Source: Bacillota bacterium (lineage in GTDB: Bacteria > Bacillota > Clostridia > Lachnospirales > Lachnospiraceae). Taken from it: 44,792 nucleotides of DNA. This document shows, piece by piece, positions 7,669 to 15,975 of the stretch (its first letter is position 1; the number at the start of each line of letters is the position of its first letter). The position numbers and the translations under genes are program-made. A model generated the notes under the pieces. It had not been told where the DNA came from. It ran no database searches and worked only from the letters and a program-made list of their open reading frames with translations. The stretch covers positions 1 to 44,792 of the forward strand of contig JAEZKL010000167.1 of the NCBI GenBank assembly GCA_023415475.1, written 5' to 3'.

Positions 7669-9969
7669 ATGAAACGGATTTGTGCTGTCATTTTATGCAT
7701 ATGCCTTATATTATCCGGCTGTCAAGGCAATAAGGAAAAGGATGAGGTAAACAAAACAGTAACGAATAATACAGATTATTCAAAGGAGAATAATCAGGGG
7801 GAGGTGACCCCGGCACCGATGGAGGAGGATGCCACACAGGAAGGTGTTCTCTATCTGGATTCTGAGTGGACCTCAGTGGATACGGCAAAGCCTTTAAAGG
7901 CGGCTTATACAAAGCCTTCCTTTATTGCAAAGGTGGCCAACTACAAGATCGCTAAGGATCTTTCCAATATTGAGAACATAGAGCAATTTGGCGGATTTAC
8001 CAAGGATCAGATTAAGAAGCTGGTGAACAATGGATTTGTAGTTCTGCCATCACAGACGACAAAGATGTATTATACCTATGACAGCAATGAATACACCGGT
8101 GTACCGAACTTTATCACCTCGGATTCGGTGCTTCATCTCTATCACCAGTTTTATGATAAATCCTTAATTAATGTGGAGTCATCCTATCTTTATGATAACC
8201 TTGAGCTGATGACGAAGCAGATGTTAAATAAGTCCCTGCTTTTATTAAATACCTTAGAGGATGAGCAGATGAAGGAGCTTCAGAAGAAGAATGTCATTTA
8301 TTATCTGACAGCCAGAATGCTGATGCTTAAGAGTACAGAGGTTCCCGTCACAGTTGATGAGGGACTTCTTGCGACTGCAAAACAGGAATATGAGCTCTGT
8401 AACAAAGCGGAGGGTATTACTTCATCCCCGCTACTGAATAAAGATATCGATTACAGCCAATTCACAGTGCGTGGTCATTATACAAGAACAGAAGAGCTGG
8501 GTCGCTTTTTCAGCACAATGATGTGGTTTGGGACCGTTCCCTATGCCTTTTACAGCAACAATGAATACCAGTATGAGAATGTACTTCAGGCACTATTGAT
8601 CAGCTATATGACCTTTGCGAAATCGGAGCAGATCTGTGATGCCGAGCTCTGGACCAATATCTATCTGCCAACCTCTCAGTATGTTGGTTTAGCCGATGAT
8701 ATTGATGTATTTACAATGAATAAGCTTCGGAAGGAGGTCTATGGCGAGATGGAGGATCCGAATTTGTTCAATGATGAGGAATATTATTCTAAGCTGGAGG
8801 CAGCAGTGAGAGAACTTCCGGAGCCACAGATCGGGGGGAAGATCATCTTATCCTCCATAGATACGCAGAAGCAGTTCCGTTTTATGGGACAGCGCTATAT
8901 TCTGGACAGTGATATTCTTCAGGATCTGATCACTCCAATCCTTCGTCCGATTCCCAGCGGGCTTGATGTCATGGGTGTTTTGGGCAGCAATCTGGCAGAG
9001 CAGCTCCAATTTGAGGTATATAAGCCCCAGGACAAATGGGAGGAGTATACCGGGAATTATAAAGAATGGAAGGAGAAGGTGGCAGGCTTTAGTCCTGACT
9101 ACTGGTCAACCAATCTCTACTCCGGCTGGCTTTGGACCCTCCAGGATGCTTTAAAGGATTATGATGCCGGTTCGGGAATGCCCTTCTTTATGACAACCCA
9201 GGCATGGCGGAATAAAGCTCTTAGTACCGCACTTGGAAGCTATACGGAATTAAAGCATGATACGGTCTTATACGGTAAACAGGCAATGGCAGAAATGGGA
9301 GGGCCCGTCGACTATGCAGATTATCATTATGTGGAACCTCAGGTGGAACTATATACGAAGCTGCTTTACCTAACCGAATACACCGTCTCCACCTTAAAGG
9401 AGCGCGGGATGCTGAATGAGAACCTGTTAAACGGAGCCAATGAATATAAGGAGCTGTTGCAGCTTTTAATTGATTGTTCCATTAAGGAATTAAGGAATGA
9501 TCCGCTTACAGAGGAGGAGAATAATCGTCTCCTTCGCTACGGTGGCAGCATGGAGAATATATCAAATGCTTTCTTAAATGGTATTATTGATGACGATTAT
9601 CCGAATATCGAGATCAGTGATATGCTGGTGTCCGATGTGAGCTCGGCTGACGGTTTTTATCTCTCGTTGGGAACAGGATATTATGATCATATCTATGTTG
9701 TGACTCCGGTGAACGGTAAGCTGTATCTGTGCAGAGGTAGTATATATTCCCATTATGAGTTTGTCAGCACAGATAGACTGACGGATGAAGAGTGGTGGGA
9801 GCTCAATGGTATTCGGATCATTCATGAGGAGTATGCCGACTATCCCGAGATCACTGAGCCCTCCGATCAGCTGCCCTCTCAGCCGGAATGGATAAATACC
9901 TTTAAATCAGGCACAAATAATGTTACAATAGCTCCATTAGAAGTCGATTGGGAAAACCTGAACGAATAA
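7669..9969 (+). CDS. DUF3160-domain lipoprotein
   Basis: This 766-residue protein has a lipoprotein signal peptide with lipobox L-S-G-C (C18) and a low-complexity Asn/Glu linker to about residue 65, so it should be anchored on the outer face of the membrane. The body matches the DUF3160 family: the block near residues 145-185 reads N-F-I-T-S-D-S-V-L-H-L-Y-H-Q, and aromatic-rich helical repeats follow. The biochemical role of DUF3160 is not known to me. GGAGGAAAATT precedes the ATG. It is the second gene of the 6914 unit and lies 32 bp before the aldo/keto reductase. Confidence 0.85.
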   Translation: MKRICAVILCICLILSGCQGNKEKDEVNKTVTNNTDYSKENNQGEVTPAPMEEDATQEGVLYLDSEWTSVDTAKPLKAAYTKPSFIAKVANYKIAKDLSNIENIEQFGGFTKDQIKKLVNNGFVVLPSQTTKMYYTYDSNEYTGVPNFITSDSVLHLYHQFYDKSLINVESSYLYDNLELMTKQMLNKSLLLLNTLEDEQMKELQKKNVIYYLTARMLMLKSTEVPVTVDEGLLATAKQEYELCNKAEGITSSPLLNKDIDYSQFTVRGHYTRTEELGRFFSTMMWFGTVPYAFYSNNEYQYENVLQALLISYMTFAKSEQICDAELWTNIYLPTSQYVGLADDIDVFTMNKLRKEVYGEMEDPNLFNDEEYYSKLEAAVRELPEPQIGGKIILSSIDTQKQFRFMGQRYILDSDILQDLITPILRPIPSGLDVMGVLGSNLAEQLQFEVYKPQDKWEEYTGNYKEWKEKVAGFSPDYWSTNLYSGWLWTLQDALKDYDAGSGMPFFMTTQAWRNKALSTALGSYTELKHDTVLYGKQAMAEMGGPVDYADYHYVEPQVELYTKLLYLTEYTVSTLKERGMLNENLLNGANEYKELLQLLIDCSIKELRNDPLTEEENNRLLRYGGSMENISNAFLNGIIDDDYPNIEISDMLVSDVSSADGFYLSLGTGYYDHIYVVTPVNGKLYLCRGSIYSHYEFVSTDRLTDEEWWELNGIRIIHEEYADYPEITEPSDQLPSQPEWINTFKSGTNNVTIAPLEVDWENLNE

Positions 9970-10001
9970 TAGTCTGTTGATTATAGCACATGGAGGATAA
10001 G

Positions 10002-11009
10002 ATGAAGCAGATTACACTGGGATCAACGAAGATTACTGTCAATAAGAACGGCTTCGGAGCCTTACCAATCCAGAGGGTTGGTAAGGTGGAAGCCCTTACT
10101 ATTCTAAAGAAGGCTTATGAGGGTGGGATTAACTTCTACGACACGGCCAGATTTTACACGGATAGTGAAGAGAAGCTTGGAGATGCTTTCGCAGAGCATC
10201 GAAGCAGTATCTATATCGCCTCGAAGACGATGACAACGAAGGTGGAGGAATTCTGGCAGCAGCTTCATACAACTTTAGAGATGCTGAAGACGGATTATCT
10301 GGATATCTATCAGTTTCATAATCCAAGCTTTTGCCCTAAGCCGGATGACGGAACGGGCTTATATGAAGCCATGCTGGAGGCAAAGGAGCAGGGGAGGATT
10401 CGTCATATCGGGATTACGAACCACCGTCTGCCAATTGCAATCGAGGCCGCTGAATCCGGTCTTTATGAAACGATACAGTTTCCCTTCAATTATCTGGCAT
10501 CAGAGAAGGAGCTTAAGCTGGTAGAGCTGTGTAAGGAGAAAAATATAGGCTTCATTGCGATGAAGGCTTTGTCCGGAGGACTGATTACCAATTCTGCTGC
10601 AGCCTATGCTTTTCTTGATCAATTTGATCATGTGCTTCCGATCTGGGGCATCCAGAAGGAAAAGGAGCTGGACGAATTCATAAGCTATATAGAGCAGCCG
10701 CCGATCCTTGATCAGAAATTACAGGAGGTAATTGATAAGGACCGCAATGAGCTCGCCAAGGATTTCTGCAGAGGCTGTGGCTATTGCCTGCCTTGTCCTG
10801 CCGGGATTGATATACCGACCTGTGCCAGAATGTCCCTGATGCTTCGCAGAGCACCGGTATCCGTCTATCTGAATGATTCCTGGAAAGAAAAGATGAAGCA
10901 GATAGAGGATTGTATTCACTGTGATCATTGTAAGAACCACTGTCCCTACGAACTGGATACTCCGACCTTACTTAGCGAGAACTGGGTCGATTATCAGAAT
11001 TTCAAATAA
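10002..11009 (+). CDS. Aldo/keto reductase with C-terminal ferredoxin-like [4Fe-4S] domain
   Basis: The 335-residue cytoplasmic enzyme has the aldo/keto reductase TIM barrel with tetrad D47, Y52, K75 and H106, and two cysteine clusters at the C-terminus (C-R-G-C-G-Y-C-L-P-C-P and C-I-H-C-D-H-C-K-N-H-C-P) for two iron-sulfur clusters. This branch is common in anaerobes; the clusters suggest electron exchange with ferredoxin besides NAD(P)H. I chose ATG at 10002 because the preceding GGAGGATAAG is the ribosome binding site; the ATG at 9990 overlaps that site. The substrate is unknown. It may be read through from the DUF3160 gene. Confidence 0.9.
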   Translation: MKQITLGSTKITVNKNGFGALPIQRVGKVEALTILKKAYEGGINFYDTARFYTDSEEKLGDAFAEHRSSIYIASKTMTTKVEEFWQQLHTTLEMLKTDYLDIYQFHNPSFCPKPDDGTGLYEAMLEAKEQGRIRHIGITNHRLPIAIEAAESGLYETIQFPFNYLASEKELKLVELCKEKNIGFIAMKALSGGLITNSAAAYAFLDQFDHVLPIWGIQKEKELDEFISYIEQPPILDQKLQEVIDKDRNELAKDFCRGCGYCLPCPAGIDIPTCARMSLMLRRAPVSVYLNDSWKEKMKQIEDCIHCDHCKNHCPYELDTPTLLSENWVDYQNFK

Positions 11010-11042
11010 TAGATTTTTACCGATGGAACGGATACGGAGCGG

Positions 11043-11126
11043 ATGATCACCCTGTTGGTGGTTGTGGCTCTCTATCTGGTTATTTTATTTACCTTTTATA
11101 TTATTCATACACGTTGGAAGAAATAA
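11043..11126 (+). CDS. Possible 27-residue single-pass membrane peptide or gene remnant
   Basis: A short frame codes for a peptide that is one hydrophobic helix (M-I-T-L-L-V-V-V-A-L onward) ending in T-R-W-K-K, a typical positive-inside flank. GGAG lies only 5 nt before the ATG. The same frame stays open upstream for 8 codons back to a TAG (E-R before the Met), so it may be the tail of a decayed transporter gene instead of a true small protein. It sits between the aldo/keto reductase and truA. Confidence 0.3.
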   Translation: MITLLVVVALYLVILFTFYIIHTRWKK

Positions 11127-11153
11127 TACAAAAGAATAGTTCGAGGAGTTGTT

Positions 11154-11891
11154 ATGTACAATTACAAATTAACCCTTCAGTATGATGGAGGCAGATATAA
11201 GGGTTGGCAGCGGCTGGGTCAAGGGGAAGCAACCATACAGGATAAGCTGGAGCAGGTCCTTGCACAGCTTGCCGGGCAGCCTACAGAGATTATCGGGTGC
11301 AGCAGAACGGATGCGGGAGTGCATGCTCTGGCTCAGGTTGCCAATTTCAAGACGGATATCAGGTTATCCTGTGAGGAAGTTATGCGCTATTTGAACCGCT
11401 ATCTGCCTAAGGATATCTGCGTGATAGAAGTTGATGAGGTGGATGAGCAGTTTCATGCCAGATATCATGCGAAGAGCAAAACCTATCTGTATAAGCTGTG
11501 GAATAAGGAGTACGCTAATCCGTTTATGCGAAAATACAGTATGCATGTAAACGAACCGCTTGATCTGCAGGCAATGAAGCAGGCCAGCAGCTATATGCTC
11601 GGAACTCATGATTTTACTGCCTTTTCGAATGCCAAATCGAAGAAGAAATCTATGCTTAGAACCATCTATTCCATCGAATTTGAGGAAATAGATGGCTTTA
11701 TCAATATCCGGATACAGGGAGACGGCTTTCTTTACAATATGGTTCGCTGGATGGTGGGAACTCTGATTGCAGTGGGGCTTGGCAGAATGAAGGGTGAGGT
11801 GATCCCGGAAATATTTGACGCGAAGCAGAGAAACCGTACGGGGGATCTGGCAGAGGCCGACGGTCTCTATCTGGAGAAGGTAACTTATTAG
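11154..11891 (+). CDS. truA: tRNA pseudouridine synthase A
   Basis: TruA converts uridines 38-40 in the anticodon arm of tRNAs to pseudouridine. The 245-residue length is normal. The catalytic aspartate is D53 in G-C-S-R-T-D-A-G-V-H-A. The N-terminal L-Q-Y-D-G and the later G-D-G-F-L-Y-N-M-V-R block are family hallmarks. GAGGAGTTGTT stands before the ATG. It lies 145 bp after the aldo/keto reductase, with no terminator seen between. Confidence 0.97.
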   Translation: MYNYKLTLQYDGGRYKGWQRLGQGEATIQDKLEQVLAQLAGQPTEIIGCSRTDAGVHALAQVANFKTDIRLSCEEVMRYLNRYLPKDICVIEVDEVDEQFHARYHAKSKTYLYKLWNKEYANPFMRKYSMHVNEPLDLQAMKQASSYMLGTHDFTAFSNAKSKKKSMLRTIYSIEFEEIDGFINIRIQGDGFLYNMVRWMVGTLIAVGLGRMKGEVIPEIFDAKQRNRTGDLAEADGLYLEKVTY

Positions 11892-11900
11892 ATATTATAA

Positions 11901-11945
11901 GATCGTATACCTACAAGCAAGCTTGCAGTATACTCACTACGCTTT
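11901..11945 (-). repeat. Single copy of the dispersed GCGTAGT hairpin repeat
   Basis: Read on the minus strand, this 45-bp segment matches 711-755 of the tandem repeat at 39 of 45 positions. The core GCAAGCTTGCTTG is identical. The outer arms differ by paired changes: ACATACT/AGTATGT in the first copy and GTATACT/GGTATAC here, so pairing is kept. It lies between truA and the glycosylase gene. Confidence 0.75.
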
Positions 11946-11973
11946 TACAATATCACACATGGGGGATAAAAGG

Positions 11974-13167
11974 ATGGTTACATTGACCAAACAGCAGGCA
12001 AGACAATTTATGCTTCGTAAACATGGTTTGATAGGGGAGTATCGTTTCCTGGGTAAGGAAGGTATCATGGAATATATCCGACAGGTCGGTTGTATTCAAT
12101 TTGACCCGATTGATGTCTGCGGAAAGAATGCGGAGCTGGTGCTTCAATCAAGAATACAGGGATTTACCAAGCATATGCTATATGAATTGTTATATGAGGA
12201 TCGTGAATTGATCGATTATTTCGATAAGTGCCTTTGCATCCTGCCACGAGAGGATTGGCCATACTTAGAAAGGATCCGCAGTGGATACCGGGAATGGGGA
12301 AAAGGCCGGGACGAGGTGGATCGGATCGCTCCCCAGATAAAGGATATGATTCGGAAACAGGGCTCGGTCAGCTCCAAGGATATTGACTATCAAGAGAAGG
12401 TGGAATGGTACTGGAGCAGCTCTAAGCTTGCCAGAGTGGCTCTGGAGAGTCTTTATTTCCGCGGGGATCTGGTTATACATCATAAAAAGGGTACGAATAA
12501 ATACTATGCCTTATCCGAGGATTATCTTCCGAAGGAGCTTCTGGAGGCAGAGGAGCCTTGCCCCAGAGAGCTGGATCACCTAAAGTGGAGGATTCGTCGA
12601 AGGATCTCTGCTGTGGGACTTCTATGGAATAAACCCTCGGATGCCTGGATCAATATCTGGAATCTGAAAGCCAGAGAGCGACAGGATGCTTTTCGTGAGC
12701 TATTGGAGGAGGGAAGGCTTATTCCTGTTACGATAGAAGCTTGTAAAGATACCTTCTACTGTGTCAGTGAGGATCAGTGGCTGCTTCAAGAGATTATATC
12801 AGCTCCTGACTATAAAGGTCGAACGGAGCTATTAGCACCCCTCGATTGTATCCTGTGGGATCGGAAGCTGATTAAGGAGCTCTTTGATTTTGATTATAAA
12901 TGGGAAATCTATACTCCGGAGGCGGATCGTAAGTACGGTTATTATGTCCTCCCGGTGCTTATGGGTGATCATCTGACTGCCAGAGTAGAGGTAGTAGCAT
13001 TAAGCAAGAAGAAAACCCTGGTTGTTAAAAATATCTGGCTGGAAAAGGGGATTCGACCAACCAAAAAACGATATGATGAGTTGGATCGATGCTTTAAGCG
13101 TTTTATGAAGTTTCATGGCTGTAAGGAAATAGTATATGAGAAGAGCGCTCTTAGGGATGCTGATTAA
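11974..13167 (+). CDS. YcaQ/AlkX-like DNA glycosylase (HTH_42 family)
   Basis: The 397-residue protein belongs to the winged-helix HTH_42 family that includes AlkZ and E. coli YcaQ (AlkX), glycosylases that open interstrand crosslinks and remove bulky N7 adducts. Q42-F43-D44 in G-C-I-Q-F-D-P-I matches the Q-x-D catalytic motif of the YcaQ branch, as opposed to Q-x-Q of AlkZ. A C-terminal beta-barrel region includes A-P-L-D-C-I-L-W-D-R. The ATG at 11974 follows GGGGGATAAAAGG; the earlier ATG at 11959 overlaps this site and a third at 11923 lies inside the repeat. It is cytoplasmic, and its neighbours do not hint at a biosynthetic cluster. Confidence 0.85.
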   Translation: MVTLTKQQARQFMLRKHGLIGEYRFLGKEGIMEYIRQVGCIQFDPIDVCGKNAELVLQSRIQGFTKHMLYELLYEDRELIDYFDKCLCILPREDWPYLERIRSGYREWGKGRDEVDRIAPQIKDMIRKQGSVSSKDIDYQEKVEWYWSSSKLARVALESLYFRGDLVIHHKKGTNKYYALSEDYLPKELLEAEEPCPRELDHLKWRIRRRISAVGLLWNKPSDAWINIWNLKARERQDAFRELLEEGRLIPVTIEACKDTFYCVSEDQWLLQEIISAPDYKGRTELLAPLDCILWDRKLIKELFDFDYKWEIYTPEADRKYGYYVLPVLMGDHLTARVEVVALSKKKTLVVKNIWLEKGIRPTKKRYDELDRCFKRFMKFHGCKEIVYEKSALRDAD

Positions 13168-13259
13168 GAAAAAAAGCAAAGAATCACTCGGGCCATTCAA
13201 TGGATTGCCTAATCAGAATTGTTCATAAGTAATGGAGATAGAAAGGTTGTGCGTTAACG

Positions 13260-13541
13260 ATGATGATAGCGACTGCTAAGTTAACCCTTCATATTCCCTG
13301 GGCACATTCGCTGAAGGAGAAACGAATGGTAGTGAAGAGCCTCTGCGCAAAAGTGAGAAATAAATTTAACGTATCGGTTGCAGAGGTAGAGGAGCAGGAC
13401 ATCCATCAGATTGCTGTGCTTGGCTTCGCTGCTGTTGCCGGAGACCGGGCTCAAGCGGATAGTATTCTCGATCATGTATTTAATTTCATCGAAGAGAATA
13501 CCGAAGGCGAGATTGTTGGGGTTGAGAGAGATATTCAATAA
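13260..13541 (+). CDS. DUF503 family protein (YlxP-like)
   Basis: The 93-residue protein carries the DUF503 signature H-S-L-K-E-K-R-M-V-V-K-S-L near residues 16-28 and a ferredoxin-like alternation of strands and helices. Family members often sit near ribosome-maturation genes and may assist ribosome assembly, but the role is not settled. The ribosome binding site is weak (AAAGG about 13 nt upstream); ATG ATG at 13260/13263 are both possible starts. Confidence 0.85.
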   Translation: MMIATAKLTLHIPWAHSLKEKRMVVKSLCAKVRNKFNVSVAEVEEQDIHQIAVLGFAAVAGDRAQADSILDHVFNFIEENTEGEIVGVERDIQ

Positions 13542-13694
13542 CGAAGCATCATCTGTTAGGTTAGGCTTATATGCTGCCCAAATTCGCAGTGCTTTGGCAG
13601 CATGAATGATTAGTATGATAAAATTCAATCCAAACTATACTTGTTGGCGTTGGTAGTGAGAAGTACGAAGGATTAAAGATGGGAGATGGTGTGC

Positions 13695-14180
13695 ATGGAG
13701 ATTGTTGTTCGAGGCTATATTCAGGAGGATTTGCCCTCCATGATGGAGATATGGAACCAAGTGGTAGAGGAGGCCAATGCCTTTCCTCAGACAGAGAAGC
13801 TGACGATGGAGGAAGCCGAGAGCTTCTTCTCGGCGCAGACCTTCGCAGGAGTTGCGGTTCTTGGCGATGAGGTAGTGGGTCTCTATATCCTGCATCCGAA
13901 TAATATAGGGCGTTGCGGGCATATTGCCAATGCCTCCTATGCAGTTAAAAGTGGTTTACGTGGAAAGAAGATTGGTGAGAAGCTGGTCAGACACAGTTTG
14001 GCTCGGGCAAGGGAATGTGGCTTCAAGCTGATGCAGTTTAATGCTGTAGTAAGCATCAATCTTACAGCGATTCATCTTTATGAGAAAATAGGTTTTACAA
14101 GGCTTGGAGTGATTCCAAAGGGTTTTCTGTTGGGAGATGGGAGCTATTCGGATATTATTCTATACTTTATCGAGCTTTAA
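13695..14180 (+). CDS. GNAT family N-acetyltransferase
   Basis: The 161-residue protein transfers an acetyl group from acetyl-CoA to an amine of unknown identity. The CoA pyrophosphate loop is G88-L-R-G-K-K-I-G, followed by N-x-x-A-I-H-L-Y-E-K-I-G-F of the fold. I place the start at 13695 because GGGAG lies 9 nt upstream; the alternative ATG at 13686 directly abuts that site. It ends 156 bp before the small basic-peptide unit, which has its own promoter. Confidence 0.85.
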   Translation: MEIVVRGYIQEDLPSMMEIWNQVVEEANAFPQTEKLTMEEAESFFSAQTFAGVAVLGDEVVGLYILHPNNIGRCGHIANASYAVKSGLRGKKIGEKLVRHSLARARECGFKLMQFNAVVSINLTAIHLYEKIGFTRLGVIPKGFLLGDGSYSDIILYFIEL

Positions 14181-14263
14181 TTCATCCTTCGCATACCTGC
14201 CTTGGTCATGACAAAATACGACAGCATATTTTGTTTATGACGAATCTTGTGAGGAAAATTTGT

Positions 14264-14292
14264 TTGACTTTGTGTCAAATTGAGGATACAAT
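14264..14292 (+). promoter_or_regulatory. Strong promoter of the basic-peptide gene
   Basis: TTGACT (14264-14269) and TACAAT (14287-14292) have the optimal 17-bp spacing. TTGACTTTGTGTCAA is itself an inverted repeat over the -35 and may be an operator. Confidence 0.75.
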
Positions 14293-14336
14293 AGTAGTAA
14301 TACTTGACTAAAATCAAACAAAAGGAGGTGGGTATC

Positions 14337-14417
14337 ATGGGAGATAAAAATCCAAAAAAAGCCCCGAAGAAAAAGGGTGGTGCAACACCTGCAGCAAGCT
14401 CAACAAAGAAGAAATAA
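14337..14417 (+). CDS. 26-residue Lys-rich small protein
   Basis: The frame begins M-G-D-K-N-P-K-K-A-P and ends S-T-K-K-K; 10 of 26 residues are Lys and there is no hydrophobic segment. AAAGGAGGTGGG is a near-perfect ribosome binding site 6 nt before the ATG. A consensus promoter and a strong terminator enclose it, making a complete transcription unit of about 165 nt. I recall similar short basic peptides in other Clostridia but know no function; its charge would suit nucleic-acid or ribosome binding. Confidence 0.7.
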   Translation: MGDKNPKKAPKKKGGATPAASSTKKK

Positions 14418-14424
14418 TCGAGTA

Positions 14425-14460
14425 AAATTCCCTCTTATCATAAATGAAGAGGGAATTTTT
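14425..14460 (+). terminator. Intrinsic terminator of the basic-peptide gene
   Basis: Perfect arms AAATTCCCTCTT and AAGAGGGAATTT surround a 10-nt loop, with a T tract at the end. Confidence 0.85.
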
Positions 14461-14558
14461 ACATTACATACGAAAAAAGTCTAGCAATGATCATTAAATA
14501 TTGTTAATTGTTTGCTCAATAAATAATGATTAAGAGCAATTTAGAAAAGAGAAGATTT

Positions 14559-14660
14559 ATGTCGTTTTTAGAGATTGTTGAAAGAATAATCTTAGGATAT
14601 GCCAGTGTGGAACCACCGACACAGAAGAAACGCTTATTCAAGAACGTTCTGTTTACATGA
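14559..14660 (+). CDS. Possible 33-residue small protein
   Basis: The frame starts M-S-F-L-E-I-V-E-R-I-I-L-G-Y and ends with a basic stretch Q-K-K-R-L-F-K-N-V-L. A GAGAAG site lies 5 nt upstream, and the stop abuts the hairpin at 14663. An amphipathic N-terminal helix with a basic tail would suit a membrane-associated peptide. No homolog is recognised and no clear promoter is seen in the 100 bp upstream, so it may be chance. Confidence 0.35.
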   Translation: MSFLEIVERIILGYASVEPPTQKKRLFKNVLFT

Positions 14661-14697
14661 ATAAAGCCCGCCTCAGTAGGTTGAGGCGGGCTTTGAA
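14659..14697 (-). terminator. Terminator shared by convergent genes (pfp side)
   Basis: A perfect 13-bp stem, AAAGCCCGCCTCA with TGAGGCGGGCTTT and a 6-nt loop, lies about 70 bp past the pfp stop. The symmetric A/T flanks allow action on both strands. Confidence 0.8.
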
Positions 14698-14763
14698 CTT
14701 TATTCATAACAAACGTATTAGTTTACCCATTCATGTTGTTTATCATAGCTTTTACATGGCTTT

Positions 14764-15975
14764 TTATTTATACAATATCTTCTCCGCTCTCGGTGCACGC
14801 AGCATATTTGCCTCAGGCATATTTCCCAGGAGAGGCTGTAGATAATATTTGAAAGCGTCAGTCACATTATTACCATTTGCATTAATGAAGTTTTCCGGCA
14901 TAAGCTTTGTCTTACCTGCTACATTATGAAGAGCGGTCATCTTATACGCTACAGAATAATTACCGGTACGGTTAATTACGATGGAGCCGTCGATGTTATG
15001 CCAGATGGCAAACTGAGCAGCCTTCTCTCCAACCTCTCTTGCCTCATGCTGGTCAATCTCTGAAGAGCACCCCATGAAGGAACGCTGCAGATAGCCGAGG
15101 GTGTCGGAGCGCACGCGGGTGATACCGAGCTTGTTCTTAATCTCTTGCGTTAGGAGATCACCTAAGGCACCGGTTCCGGATAGCTGGGCATTACCATGAG
15201 CATCGGTTCCGCTCTTGAACAGCTTAGTTACGATTGGTACACCGTTTTCGTCCTGAATTCCTTCGGATACGGCAACGATGCAACGACCGTATTTATCATA
15301 GATATCTTTAACATCCTTAATGAAATTATCAATAATAAAATGTCGTTCCGGTAAATAAATCAAATGAGGACCATCATCGGGATACTTCTGTGCGATAGAG
15401 GAGGCAGCAGTTAGGAAACCTGCATGACGTCCCATAACAACACCGATATGTACGCCCGGGAGTGCCCTGTTATCCAGATTTAAACCAATGAAGGCCTGTG
15501 CTACGAATTTCGCTGCGGAAGGATAACCGGGAGTGTGGTCATTCATCATCAAATCATTATCAATTGTCTTAGGAATATGAATTGCTCTGAATTCATATCC
15601 GGAGGATTCAGCCTGTTCATTTACGATACGAACGGTGTCAGCTGAGTCATTTCCTCCGATATAGAAGAAATATCTTACACCATGAGCCTGAAATACCTTG
15701 AAAATCTCTTTGCAATAAGCATTGTCCGGTTTATCTCTGGTAGAGAACAATGCTGAGGAAGGAGTGATTGCTACCTGCTCCAAATTGTGGGTCGTTTCCT
15801 GTGTAAGATCAAGAAAGTCCTCATTAATTATCCCCGAAACTCCATTTACAGCCCCATACACCTTAGTTATCTGTGGAAATTTTCTGGATTCCAGCACGGC
15901 CCCTACTAAGGATTGATTGATTACTGCGGTGGGCCCTCCACCCTGTGCTACAACTACTTTACCCTCAAGTACCAT
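14764..15975 (-). CDS. pfp: Pyrophosphate-type 6-phosphofructokinase
   Basis: The 403-residue enzyme phosphorylates fructose 6-phosphate to the 1,6-bisphosphate in glycolysis. G-G-N-D at 107-110 and P-K-T-I-D-N-D at 135-141 are diagnostic: the lysine and aspartate at these places replace the glycines of ATP-dependent PFK and mark PPi dependence, which makes the step reversible and saves ATP. M-G-R-H-A-G-F-L is the sugar-phosphate motif. AAAGGAGTG precedes the ATG by 11 nt. It is monocistronic, with a promoter about 220 nt upstream. Confidence 0.95.
   Translation of the reverse strand: MVLEGKVVVAQGGGPTAVINQSLVGAVLESRKFPQITKVYGAVNGVSGIINEDFLDLTQETTHNLEQVAITPSSALFSTRDKPDNAYCKEIFKVFQAHGVRYFFYIGGNDSADTVRIVNEQAESSGYEFRAIHIPKTIDNDLMMNDHTPGYPSAAKFVAQAFIGLNLDNRALPGVHIGVVMGRHAGFLTAASSIAQKYPDDGPHLIYLPERHFIIDNFIKDVKDIYDKYGRCIVAVSEGIQDENGVPIVTKLFKSGTDAHGNAQLSGTGALGDLLTQEIKNKLGITRVRSDTLGYLQRSFMGCSSEIDQHEAREVGEKAAQFAIWHNIDGSIVINRTGNYSVAYKMTALHNVAGKTKLMPENFINANGNNVTDAFKYYLQPLLGNMPEANMLRAPRAEKILYK

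Noticed and set aside
13281..13628. 115-codon minus-strand frame over the DUF503 gene
   Set aside because: It is antisense to a conserved gene, with no site for translation and no recognised family.
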